From: Prorocentrum cordatum
Taxonomy: Eukaryota > Sar > Dinophyceae > Prorocentrales > Prorocentraceae
Length of the DNA: 64,000 nt
NCBI GenBank assembly: GCA_963575745.1
Contig: CAUYUJ010018481.1
Location: forward strand, 55,001 to 119,000
Direction: 5' to 3'
The translations under genes were made by a program, and so were the position numbers. The notes under the pieces are model-generated. The model did not search any database, had not been told where the DNA came from, and worked only from the letters and a program-made list of their open reading frames with translations. This document shows positions 1 to 8,819 of the stretch, piece by piece. How positions within the stretch are numbered: position 1 is the stretch's first letter; the number at the start of each line of letters is the position of its first letter.

Positions 1-116
1 TGCCCGAGTCACCCCGGATAACTCGGGCGCCCAACTGGGGGCCTTCGCAAGGCCACGGCACCGTCAGAAAGCTGCCTTGGGGGAAGGGTCGAGACTTCTT
101 GGGACCCCGTACTGAA

Positions 117-323
117 ATCGGCGACTACAAAGGGTATGGTTGCGCCGGGGTGTGGTTTGCGACCGGCACCGTTGGGGCCTGGGGGGGGGGCGACATTGTC
201 CTGTTCGGGCCTCCTCGGGGCGTGGCCGAGAGCTCTATCGAGGTCCACGCGCGCCCCCCAGGGTGCCCCCCAGGATGTTCCCCAGGGTGCCCGTTGCAAA
301 CCACACCCTTCGGAGTCGCCGAT
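117..323. mobile_element. TIR element (MITE-like) upstream of the H2A.X gene
   Basis: The left arm starts ATCGGCGACT at 117 and continues through GGGTGTGGTTTGC to about 168. The right arm, read as its reverse complement from 323 back to about 286, gives ATCGGCGACT, AAGGGTGTGGTTTGC and an ACGGGCAC end. The left arm has about 12 extra bases from a small internal duplication. The arms enclose roughly 115 bp without coding capacity. Such a short element with terminal inverted repeats is typical of a non-autonomous DNA transposon. No clean target-site duplication is visible, and no second copy was found in the window. Confidence 0.55.
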
Positions 324-419
324 GAAAAAGTCGAGGGATGTTCTCTTGGGACAGATCCCTCATCCGCCTCTCCCGCCCCCCCCCCTTCCTGCACCTGCCC
401 CTACCCAGCCGCGCAGCGT

Positions 420-502
420 TCCACTCTTCCGCGTCTGACCTCCCGTCTCCTTGCGCATCCCTTCTTGTCCCCGGCCCCCTTGCCCCACACATTCCTGGAG
501 GG
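420..502 (+). promoter_or_regulatory. Pyrimidine tract and AG: candidate trans-splice acceptor of H2A.X
   Basis: A pyrimidine-rich stretch (about 424-495) ends in CCTGGAG, immediately followed by GGATGG, where the ATG at 503 opens the frame of the candidate first H2A.X exon. Dinoflagellate mRNAs receive a spliced leader at such an AG. Position and composition fit; use of the site is inferred. Confidence 0.4.
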
Positions 503-646
503 ATGGGATTGGGCGGGCACGCCCGCGCGAAGGACGACCACGAGGAAGGCGACGCGACTCCGCGGGATAGGCGCAGCAAGGACAAGAGCAGGATCAGCAA
601 GGACAAGTCGGGAAAAGCTGGAAAGGTTGTGGCGCCAGATGGCAAG
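503..646 (+). CDS. Histone H2A.X, candidate exon 1 (N-terminal tail)
   Basis: This segment encodes 48 residues from ATG 503, rich in Lys, Arg, Ser and Asp (SKDKSRISKDKSGKAGK, then VVAPDGK), as expected of a histone N-terminal tail. It ends at AAG just before GTCTTGGTGGCC (647 on). Exon 2 begins with the near-identical GTCTCGGTGGCC at 1069 in the same codon phase, so intron 647-1068 would be a canonical GT-AG, phase-0 intron with a pyrimidine tract at 1017-1060. The joined protein runs from the tail straight into the H2A fold. The tail is longer than in most H2A proteins and the start codon is not certain, because the first dozen residues have no clear family match. Another start or a further upstream exon is possible. 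Confidence 0.5.
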
Positions 647-659
647 GTCTTGGTGGCCG

Positions 660-735
660 TGCAACCTTGGCTCTTCTCCTCTTCCTCCTCTTTCTCCTCC
701 TCCTCCTCCTCCTCCTCCTCCTCCTCCTCCTCCTG
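660..735 (+). repeat. CTC/TCC triplet tract in H2A.X intron 1
   Basis: TCCTCTTCCTCC grades into an uninterrupted run of CTC triplets to about 733. It lies just inside the candidate first intron (647-1068). Homopurine-homopyrimidine mirror sequence of this kind can form triplex DNA. Confidence 0.85.
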
Positions 736-1068
736 CAGTCCTCTTCCTATCTCGCCAATCTGGCCTTGTGGGTGGAGCGGGCGCGTTGTGGACAGAGGGG
801 TGACGTCGTACGGCTGGGCCGGGCGTTCATGTCGGACATCGTCGAGGCAAACGCCTCTGCTCCCGCCTCTGGCCGTTGGCTGGTCACCTGCGCGCCGCTG
901 CATCATGTTTGGTCGGGCCTCCTCCCCCGCGGTCCACTGCTCGGTCTCGGCGCGGCCCCGCCTCCGGTAAAGTTCGCGCGCCAGCCTGCTCTCGATCGGC
1001 CAGCGCGCCTCGCTTGACCCTCCTCCACACCCCTCCCCCTCCTCTTCCGCCTCCCGCTCCCCCGCGAG

Positions 1069-1197
1069 GTCTCGGTGGCCGCGCGCTCCGGGCTCACCTT
1101 CCCCGTGCACCGCTTCGCGAGGCAGCTGAGGAAGGGCGGCTACGCCAGGCGCCTGGCGACCGGCGGGTCGATCTACCTGACCGCGGTAGTCGAGTAT
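1069..1197 (+). CDS. Histone H2A.X, exon 2 (start of the histone fold)
   Basis: The frame beginning GTC at 1069 reads VSVA, ARSGLTFPVHRFARQLRKGG, YARRLATGGSIYLTAVVEY. This aligns residue by residue with the canonical H2A segment SRSARAGLQFPVGRIARYLKKG, RYAERVGAGAPVYLAAVLEY, covering the loop before alpha-1, alpha-1, loop 1 and the start of alpha-2. Differences from the consensus include His for Gly in FPVGR and a Gly-Gly in loop 1. It is preceded by a long pyrimidine tract ending in CGAG, a good splice acceptor. The 3' end is unsettled: histone similarity stops at about 1197, and the next codons (AVALPH) belong to a repeat of the exon 3 start, so the true donor lies somewhere in about 1183-1202. 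Confidence 0.9.
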
Positions 1198-1441
1198 GCA
1201 GTTGCGCTGCCGCACGGTGCCGCCAGCGCGCTCGGGCGGGCGGGCGGGAAGGGGGCGCCACGGGGGGGGGGGGAGGGCGGTCCACGGGTGCTTACTTCAC
1301 CCCGAGCGTGTTGTACGGCGCAGGAGTTCGGATTCTGACCGTGGGCCAGCAGCATGAGCTTCGCACGACGCAGCGCAGGCTCCGCAACATGGCACGTGCT
1401 GGACTTCTGCCAGATAAGTCGTGGGCCTCTCACCACAAGCG

Positions 1442-1589
1442 TTAAGTCGGGCGCGCCCATCTACAGGAGGAATATTCAGACATTATAAACGATGTTTTGA
1501 GTATATTTGGGTGTGGTGTTGGTATTGTTTGTGATATGTTTTAAACTGTTCGTCCAAAACCTCCCTGTAGGGGGACATGCCCGACCCAA
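1442..1589. mobile_element. MITE family A, copy 1 (inside H2A.X intron 2)
   Basis: A 148-bp element. The left end reads TTAAGTCGGGC, then CTACAGGAGGA; the right end is the inverted counterpart, CCTCCCTGTAGGGGGACAT, then GCCCGACCCAA. The middle is AT-rich with no reading frame. Three relatives share the termini at 12407, 25059 and 47133. It sits in the second intron of the H2A.X gene. Confidence 0.85.
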
Positions 1590-1682
1590 AACAGGCAGGC
1601 GACGCACATCAGCGAGGAGCTCGCCACCAGGTTCGGAGCGGAGGACTGGACCGCGCCCTTCAGACAGGGCGCTGACCGACAA

Positions 1683-1934
1683 GATCTTCTCCTCCTCCCT
1701 CCTCCCTCCTTCCCCCTCGCTCCTCCTTCCTCCATCCTCCCTCCTCCCTCCCCCTCCTCCCTCTCCCCCTCTCTCCTCCTCCCCTCCTCCTCCTCCTCCT
1801 CCTCCTCCTCCTCCTCCTCCTGCCTCCTCCTCCTCCTCCTCCTCCTCCTCCTCCTCCTCCTCCTCCTTCCCTCCTCCTCCTCCTCCTCCTCCTCCTCCTC
1901 CTCCTTCTCCTCCTCCTCCTCCTCCTCCTCCTCG
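1683..1934 (+). repeat. Long CTC/TCC polypyrimidine tract in H2A.X intron 2
   Basis: About 250 bp, almost entirely pyrimidine on the plus strand: irregular CTCC/CCTCCCT at the left, then long pure CTC runs broken only by TG at about 1820 and a few CTT units. It separates exons 2 and 3 together with the MITE copy. Open frames of poly-Pro, poly-Ser and poly-Glu across it are artefacts of the triplet. Confidence 0.9.
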
Positions 1935-2261
1935 GCACCGGGCGCCGTGGCATAGAATGCCATCGTCGAGAACGCGAGGCGGACAGCACAAATGCTGGGG
2001 TGACGCTTGACGACGGCTCAGTGTTCCCCCCAGCCTGGCGCAAGGCAGGAGGTTTCGGGGCGTTCCTGGCACCTCTATGGGCGGCCTCGCGTCCTCTGTC
2101 CCTTCCCCAACTGTTGTATTTGGATGTATGTCCTGCTTGGGAGGGACAAGAACGAGGGGGCCTGGCCACCAACATGAACGCATCTTGGGCTCGTTGCATC
2201 GGGGGGGGCCCTAACTGCTGCTTCGCAGAAGGCGAAAGGGCGCGACGCACACGAACCGCTG

Positions 2262-2515
2262 CAGGTGCGGTGGCGGACATCGCGGCGGAGATCCTCGAGC
2301 TCGCAGGAAACACGGCCAAGGACCAGAAGAAGCTGCGCATCCAGCCGCGGCACATCCAGCTCGCGATCCGCAGCGACGAGGAGCTGAACAAGTACATGAG
2401 CAACGTGACCATCGCGAACGGCGGCGTGCTCCCCAACATCCACTCGGTCCTGCTCCCGAAGAAGCAGGGGGCCGTCAAGGAGGGCGGCCTCAAGGGCGCC
2501 TCGCAGGAGTTCTGA
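2262..2515 (+). CDS. Histone H2A.X, exon 3 (C-terminal half with SQEF motif)
   Basis: The frame reads [82 protein letters not shown] and stops at TGA 2513-2515. This is the end of alpha-2, alpha-3 and the C-terminal tail of H2A. The acidic-patch residues are present (Glu in AEILEL, Asp-Glu-Glu in SDEELN). The final SQEF fits SQ(E/D)-hydrophobic, the site phosphorylated by ATM/ATR-type kinases after DNA breaks, which marks the gene as H2A.X-type rather than H2A.Z. The likely acceptor is CTGCAG ending at 2264, but the exact join is unsettled: 1198-1215 and 2261-2278 are direct repeats (14 of 18 identical), and different joins change alpha-2 by minus 1, 0 or about plus 6 residues. Dinoflagellates keep histone genes although their chromatin is largely non-nucleosomal. 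Confidence 0.93.
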
Positions 2516-3490
2516 GCAGGGTCGCGCGCGCGCGCGGGCGAGATTGGACAAGGCGCAGCCTCGCGCGGCCGCGGCTGTCATCGCCACCTGTGGTTGCTCG
2601 CAACCCGCGGGCCACGGGAGAGGGTCCGCCAGCAGCGATCGAGTTGTCACCGCCAGTGCCTATTCGCCCCCGCCCGTTCTCCGCGTCCAATGTCGCGGAC
2701 GGAACCATGCAGCGGCAGGGTCATGTACATAATAGGCAGTGTAACATTACAGCCGGCCAATACGAGCCCCAGTCCCCCAGGCAAGTGTCATTGCGTATTC
2801 CAGCACCCCAGGCCTGCCCAGCGAAAAAGGTAGAGAAACTGAAAGCCATCCGGGCCGTTCAGCAATCGGGCTTTCTTGCTCACATTCATTGGTTGCGGCC
2901 ACCAGGCCTAACATACCCCTGCTGGAACTGGGGCTCTCAGGGCCTTGCGCTCTATCCGCGGCACATTGCCTGAACGGTAGAGACGCTTGTGCGTGCACGC
3001 TCGGCGCACCGAGAGGCCGCTGAACTTCGTGACTGGGGAAGGAGCCCAAGAAACGAAGCGCCTCCTTCGATTGCTTCTCGCTCGTCCTGTGGCGCATCCT
3101 TGTGAGAGCGAACGCAGTTCAAAGGCCAGTCCATACATCAGCGCCGACTGTCCTAGGCAAGCGCCCGAAGGCCCAGAGGGCTTGTCAGCCTTATCCGACT
3201 CAGCTATCCAGGTGCCTGCGGCCACTTCCGCCACCGTACCAGCGTGTCAGTGTGTAAGGGGCCCTCCGATGAGTGCCGAGGCGGTCGCAGCATGCGGCAG
3301 CTCTTGTCCGCGAGGGCCGTACAGTGTGACGCGGTTGTCCGCGAGACCATCAGATGTGACAGTTGTAACATGTGGCATGGTTTCCCCCAGCATTCCTGTG
3401 TTGGGATAGAGCTCTGTGATTTCCATTCCTTCCTCATCCCACCCCTCCTCCTCATCCTCCTCATCATCATCATAATCCTTCTGCTCGCGG
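2516..3490. other. H2A.X downstream flank, no recognised feature
   Basis: The first part probably contains the H2A.X 3' UTR; there is no clear polyadenylation signal. Short open frames on both strands match no family I know and lack low-complexity or histone features. The right end (about 3425-3480) becomes CTC/CAT-rich just before the satellite array. Confidence 0.5.
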
Positions 3491-3499
3491 CTCCCTGGG

Positions 3500-4570
3500 G
3501 GGGTCCAGGCGAGACCCCCTGGGGGGCTGCGAACTGCGCAGTTGTCGCCGCGTTCGTGGGCGCCTGGGAGGCCCGGCGGAGTTGGGTGGTACGCAGACCC
3601 AGCCGAGAACTCGCGGCTTCCTTGGGGGGCTCCGAACTGCACATTTGTCGCCACGTTCATGGGCGCTTGGGAGGCCCAGCGGAGTGTGGTGGTACGCAGA
3701 CCCAGCCGAGACCTCGCGGCTCCCGGAGGGGGCTGCGAATTGCGCACTTGTCGCCGCTTTCGTTGGCTCCTGGGATGCCCAGCGGAGTGGGGTGGTACGC
3801 AGACCCAGCCGAGACCTCGCGGCTCACTAGGGGGCTGCGAACTGCTGTGGCCCCCGCATATGTCGCCACGTTCGTGGGTTCCTGGAAAGCCCAGCGGAGT
3901 GTCGTGGTAGGCATACCCACCCGAGACCTCCCTGGGGGGGCTGCGAATTGCGCAATTGTCGCCGCTTTCGTTGGCTCCTGGGATGCCCAGCGGAGTGGGG
4001 TGGTACGCAGACCCAGCCGAGACCTCGCGGCTCACTAGGGGGCTGCGAACTGCTGTGGCCCCCGCATATGTCGCCACGTTCGTGGGCTCCTGGAAAGCCC
4101 AGCGGAGTGCGGTGGTACGCAGACCCAGCCGAGACCTCGCGGCTCCCTGGGGGGGCTGCGAATTGCGCAAGTGTCGCCGCGTTCGTGGGCGCCTGGGAGG
4201 CCCGGCGGAGTGGGGTGGCACGCAGATCCAGTCGAGACTTCGCGGCTTCCTGATGAGCTGGGAACTACGCAATTGTCGCAATTATCATGGGCTCTTGGGA
4301 TGCCCAGTGGAGCGGGGTGGTACGCAGACCCAGCCGAGACCTCGCGACACCTTGCGGGACTGCGAATTGTCCAAGTGTGACCACTTTCGTGGGCTCTTGG
4401 GAGGCCCAGCTGCGTGGGGTGGTACGCAGACCCACCCGAGATCTCGCGGCTCTCTGGGGGGCTGCGCACTTGTCGCCACTTTCGCCGTTTCCTGGGACCC
4501 CCAGCGGAGCGGAGGAGTACGCACATCCAGCGGAGACCTCGCGGCTCCCATGCGGGCTGCGAAAGGCGGG
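3500..4570. repeat. Satellite family S, array 1 (~10 units of 100-115 bp)
   Basis: Each unit carries GGGGGGCTGCGAA, a GTCGCC(G/A)C(G/T)TTCGT block, CCCAGCGGAG, GGTGGTACGCAGACCCAGC and CGAGACCTCGCGGCTC. Units begin near 3520, 3628, 3730, 3830, 3932, 4033, 4148, 4250, 4358 and 4455. Two units carry the longer variant CTGTGGCCCCCGCATATG. Frames stay open on both strands because many units are near multiples of three, but nothing supports a protein. The same family forms a second array at 49840-51115. Confidence 0.92.
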
Positions 4571-5575
4571 TCCTTCAACATGTTCGTTTGCACCGAGCCG
4601 ATGTTGAGAGAAAGGGTTGGGTACGTCGCAAAATAGAGAAGGCTTGCCCAGGATACTTTTCTCAAATCCTGCAAGCGGGGGCTCGGTCCGACGTCAGAGC
4701 GGAAAGTTCCAGGGCAGAGGCGGAGCAGCTCGCGGCAGAGCTGGGCATCGTGCTGCCCCCTGCTTGAGCGCGGCGGCGCACCGCTCGAAGCCCGCGGGGT
4801 TGTCCCAGCGGCTTGGTCTCGCGCGCCATCGGCTCGCGGGGTTGCCCCAACGGCCTGGCCCACGGGGTTGTCCCAACGGCTGCGGCGCAACGTGGTAATT
4901 GGAGATTGCGCCCGTGCTGGCCAAGGCAGCGACGGCGCCGAGGAAAATCAACATGCGCGCTCACGCAATAGAAAGGAGACGAGGTGGCGGACGGTGAAGA
5001 AAACCAGAACGGCGAGGAGAGGGCAACGTAGGGAGCGGGAGGAGAGCCTGCGCCAGGGCGAGGAGGATAATGGCGCAGAGGAGACAGTAAGGACGCCTCA
5101 ACAATCACGAGGATAACGGTTGGGGTTATGTCCAGGTTAGCCGAGAGGATCCTCATGCGGGGCCCGACCGTCGGAGTAATTATGTCAAGTTCAAGTCGGC
5201 CACTAGAGCTGCGACCGAATCGCACCACCCAGTAAACGTTGGTGGCGATTCGGAGGTTGATAGACCTCCTACCCTGACGCGTCGAGTGGCGAATTGGCCG
5301 TTGTCGGTTCGCGAGAGGGCGTCGCGGCCGTCAGTTGTGCGGGTCCTGGTCCGTTGGTTTCGGTGTTGGGCCGCTTTCACCAAAGGGTGGTTCATTAAAG
5401 GGAGGCTCGTCCGCCGCCGAGTGATGAGGAGGAGGAAGGAGGAGAAGCAGGCTCTTCAGAACCCCTCAGGTGGTTCTCCAAGCCTCGGCGCCCGGGTCGC
5501 ATCGGAACGAGGAAGACCGCAGGGTACGGAGCAGACAGGGACGTTGGGATTGGGTGGGGCCCCCAGGAGCCACGC
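4571..5575. other. Spacer with three short GGGTTGTCCCAACGG-type repeats
   Basis: Mostly unique sequence. The motif GGGGTTG(C/T)CCCAACGGC or a variant occurs three times at about 4796, 4837 and 4863. No reading frame here has recognisable similarity. Confidence 0.5.
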
Positions 5576-5578
5576 AGA

Positions 5579-5864
5579 GCTTTATACATACATACATACG
5601 TATACACGTACATATACATATACTTAAACATAAACATATACATACACGTATACATATACAAACACATATGCATATACATATCCAAATACATGCATACATA
5701 CATGCAAACATACATACATACATATACATATGCATCTGCATATACATATACATATATGCAAATATGTGTACACATGCGTACACACATATATATATATGTG
5801 TATGTATGCATTTACGCATCATTATACACAGAAACAGTTTCATAAACATATATATATATAACAA

Positions 5865-5907
<43 letters not shown>
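5579..5907. repeat. CATA/TACA microsatellite followed by (GA)n
   Basis: From 5579 to about 5860 the plus strand is dominated by TACA, CATA and TATA units, with TATATATATA near 5790. A perfect run of about 22 GA dinucleotides follows at about 5863-5907. Confidence 0.9.
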
Positions 5908-5909
<2 letters not shown>

Positions 5910-6039
5910 TGGGGTACCGGGTGCCCGGCCCGGGCCGGGACACCCTCCCAGATGTCGTTCTTCCTTCACGTGGTCCACGACATGTTTGACCCTCTCCGGG
6001 GCCTCTCAGGCCTCCCCGCCGCCGCTCAAAGCAGCCCTG

Positions 6040-8550
6040 GAGGCAACCGGAAAGCGACCAGAGAAGACGCCCGAGTATTGTTTCAAGACGGCTCAAGAGG
6101 CCCCGAAGACGTCTTCAGAAAGCTCCGAGATGCGGCCCGAGAGGGCCCCTGGCCCAGGAGGCCAAAATTGTCTCAGTCCCTGTGGGCATTGAGCATATTC
6201 GCACTTTGGGTTTCAGCAGCGTCCAAACGGCCCAAAAGGGGCCCCACATATCGTCCCAAGACGGCCCAAGAGGCCTCCAGGAGGGCCCTAGGACGGCCCA
6301 AGAGAGCCCCAAGACGGTCCACGAGGCGCCCAAGACGGCCCCAAGAGGAGTCCAAGAGGGGAGCTCCAACTGACTTCGAAGCCCACACAAGGCCACGAGA
6401 AGCTTCAAAATTCGCTCCACGAGGCGCCCGAGAAGCATGACAAGAGACCCCGAATTACAGCTGTCCAAGACTTGTCTGGCCCAGAACCTAGGCACAATGG
6501 CGGTGCGGGCCGAAGGCCATAGATCCGCCACCCCCTGTCGATTCATCGCAGAGGTGCCTGGCGTGCTGGACCCTTTCGGTTTGATTTTGGTGTTTTGTTC
6601 TAAAAGAACTCCCCCTGGGGCTTCGGCCCGTCCCGCCAGCCACTCCCCTGAGCCTAGATTCCCAAATGTTTCCTCCAAGACGGCAAAAGATTGCCTCCAA
6701 GATGGCCACGTTGGCCCAAGATGGCCCCCAAGATGGTCCAAGATGGCCTCCAAGTCCGCCCAAGATGGTCCAAGACAGCCTCCAAGACGGCCCAAGAGAG
6801 TCCAAGATACCTCCAAGGTCGCCCGAGAAGCCTCCAAGATGGCCCAACACGACCCAAGAAGCTTCCAAGAGGTCCTCCAGGAGGGCCCGAAGAGGCCAAC
6901 ATCATTGATGTTCCATGAGTGTTTGACGGATTTGGGCATTTGCTTCTTCTCGGCATTCCGACGGCTCAAGACGGCCCAAGAGGCCCCCAAGATCGCCCCA
7001 AGATCGCCCACGAGGCCTCCAAGAGGGCCCCATGAGGACCCAAGGGGCCCCGAAGACGGCCCCAAGAGGGCTCCAAGACGGCCCAAGAGACCTCCAAGGC
7101 GCCCAAGATGGCCTCTAAGACGGCCCCGAAGCGCCCCAAGAGGGCCCCAAGTCGGCCCAGAAAGGCCCCCCAAACGGCTTCCGACGGCGTCAGACGGGCC
7201 AGGAGCCCACCAAGATGACCGAAGTTGGTTTGAAGCTGGCCCAAGACGGCCCAAGAGGCCTCCAAGAGGGCCTCCAGGAAGGCCACAAAAGGCAAAAAAG
7301 CACAGTGATGTTCTCTATGCTTTTTTGATGGGTTTTGGCATTTGCTTCTTTTCGGCCGTCAAACGGCCCGATACGGCCCAAGTGCCCCCAGAGATCGCCC
7401 AAGATGCCTCCAAGATAGCCCCAGAACGGCCCAAGAGGCCCCCAAGACGGCCCAGGCGGTTTTTAAGACGCCCAAGATGGCCTCCGAGACGGCCTTGGAG
7501 CATTCCCAGAGGGCCCCAAGTCGGCTCAGACAGGCACCCCAAACGGCCTCCGACGGCGTCGGACGGGCCAGGGGCCCACCAAGACGGCCGAAGTTGGCTC
7601 GAAGTTGGCCCAAGACGGCCCAAGAGGCTTTCAAGAGGGCATCCAGGAAGGCCCGAAAAGGCCAAAATCAGTGATGTCCCATGAGTTGTTGAAGGACTGT
7701 GGCATGTGCTTTGTGTCGGCCTTCCGATGGCCCAAGACGGCCGAAGTGCCCAAAGATCGCGCCCAAGACGGCCCCAAGATTCCCGCAAGATTGCCCAAGA
7801 GGCCCCGAAGATCGCCCCAAGATCGCCCAAGAGGGCTCCAAGAGGGCCCAATGATGGTCCAAGAGGCCTCCAAGACGGCCCCAAAAGGGCCCGAAGACGG
7901 CCCAAGACTTGCAGGACGCCCAAGGTGACCGCCAAGACGGCCCCAAAGCGCCCAAAGAGAATCCCAAAGTCGGTTCTGAGAGGCCCCCAAGACGGCTCCC
8001 GACGGCGTCAGACAGGCCAGGAACGCCATAAGACGCCTAAAGAGGCACCCGAGAAGCCCCAAAAGGGCCCCAAGAGGCCCACAAGAGGCCCCAAGAGAGC
8101 CTAAGATAGCCCGAACATGGTTTGCAAGACGATCCCAAGCTGCCCCAATCGAGCCCAAGAGTTCGTAAAAAGGCTCCGAGGAGGCATCCTCCCCCTTCTC
8201 GTGTTTCCCTCCGTCTCCTCCACTTCCTCTTCCTCCCCCACGTGTTCCCCGAAGGCTTTCCAAATCGGCTCGGGGAACACATGGTCCGATAGCATCGCCC
8301 CCCAAGATGCATCCAAGACGGCCCAAGATGCCCCCAAGACGGCCTAGCATGGCGTCCATATTGCCCAATGCGGTCCAAGGTACCCCCAATAGTCTCCAAG
8401 GCGGCCCAAAAGGCCTCCAAGAGGCCCTCCAGGAGGGCCCAAAGAGACCAAAATCATCCTTTTTCCCGAAGTGGTTCAAGGCTGTTGGCATATGTTTCTT
8501 CACGTCATTCGGACGGCTCGCGACGGCCCAAGAGGCCTATTCCTCTTCCT
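6040..8550 (+). repeat. CCAAGACGG repeat block with four conserved 60-nt cores
   Basis: The plus strand is built from CCAAGACGGC, CCAAGAGGCC and CCAAGATGGC decamers in which CCAAGA returns every 10 nt. Because 10 is one more than a multiple of three, all frames stay open on both strands, giving false proteins rich in RPP/KTAQEAP or GPLGALLG. Inside lie related non-decamer cores (about 60 nt, with ATTTGCTTCTT and CGGC) at about 6908, 7306, 7672 and 8455, spaced by about 370-410 nt or twice that. The same composite recurs at 11.5, 21.5, 48.1, 49.7 (minus), 51.85 (minus) and 59.8 kb (minus). Confidence 0.9.
8199..8300 (+). repeat. Hairpin element H, copy 1 (5' half)
   Basis: A CTCCTCC-rich lead is followed by GTGTTCCCCGA, a 17-nt spacer and TCGGGGAACAC, a perfect 11-bp stem. 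It ends with ATGGTCCGATAG. The 5' half matches the element copies at 8540-8716 and 60298-60462. Confidence 0.75.
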
Positions 8551-8716
8551 CTTCATGTTCATTCTCCCCCACCGTGCTACCCGAATGGTTTCCAAACCGA
8601 TTCGGGGAACACATGGTCCGATAGCTTGGCAGGCCTCTAGCCACAACGTTCGGACACGTAGGCGATCCCGAAAGGACAGGGGGCGGCGGTGAGTCGCCGT
8701 AGACGTCTTCGATCAG
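8540..8716 (+). repeat. Hairpin element H, full copy
   Basis: Starts in a CTTCCTC-rich lead, then CCGAATGGTTT, CC, AAACCGATTCGG, a nearly perfect hairpin, followed by GGAACACATGGTCCGATAG. After CACAACGTTCGG comes a second small hairpin, CGGCG-GTGAGT-CGCCG, and the end GTCTTCGAT. Both hairpins and the end recur at 60298-60462; the 3' half recurs at 63125-63191. Sequence differences inside the first stem keep much of the pairing, which hints at selection on RNA or cruciform structure. Confidence 0.75.
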
Positions 8717-8819
8717 AAGCAAGGAGTTGGTTTGGCGACGGACCCATCCCTATGCAGTCATGTGTAGCGCAGGGCGCGGTCTCTCTTTATACATTGCGCG
8801 TCGCGGGGCAGTGCGGAAA

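Noticed and set aside
6940-6965. Resemblance of the repeat core (TTGCTTCTTCTCGGC) to the 5' end of U2 snRNA
   Set aside because: Only about a dozen bases agree, the remaining U2 sequence and branch-recognition region are missing, and the core varies among copies at these positions.
6437-7684. 415-codon plus frame and opposing GPLGALLG-type minus frames
   Set aside because: Ten-nt periodic repeat is open in all frames on both strands; cores interrupt it without conserved coding signal.
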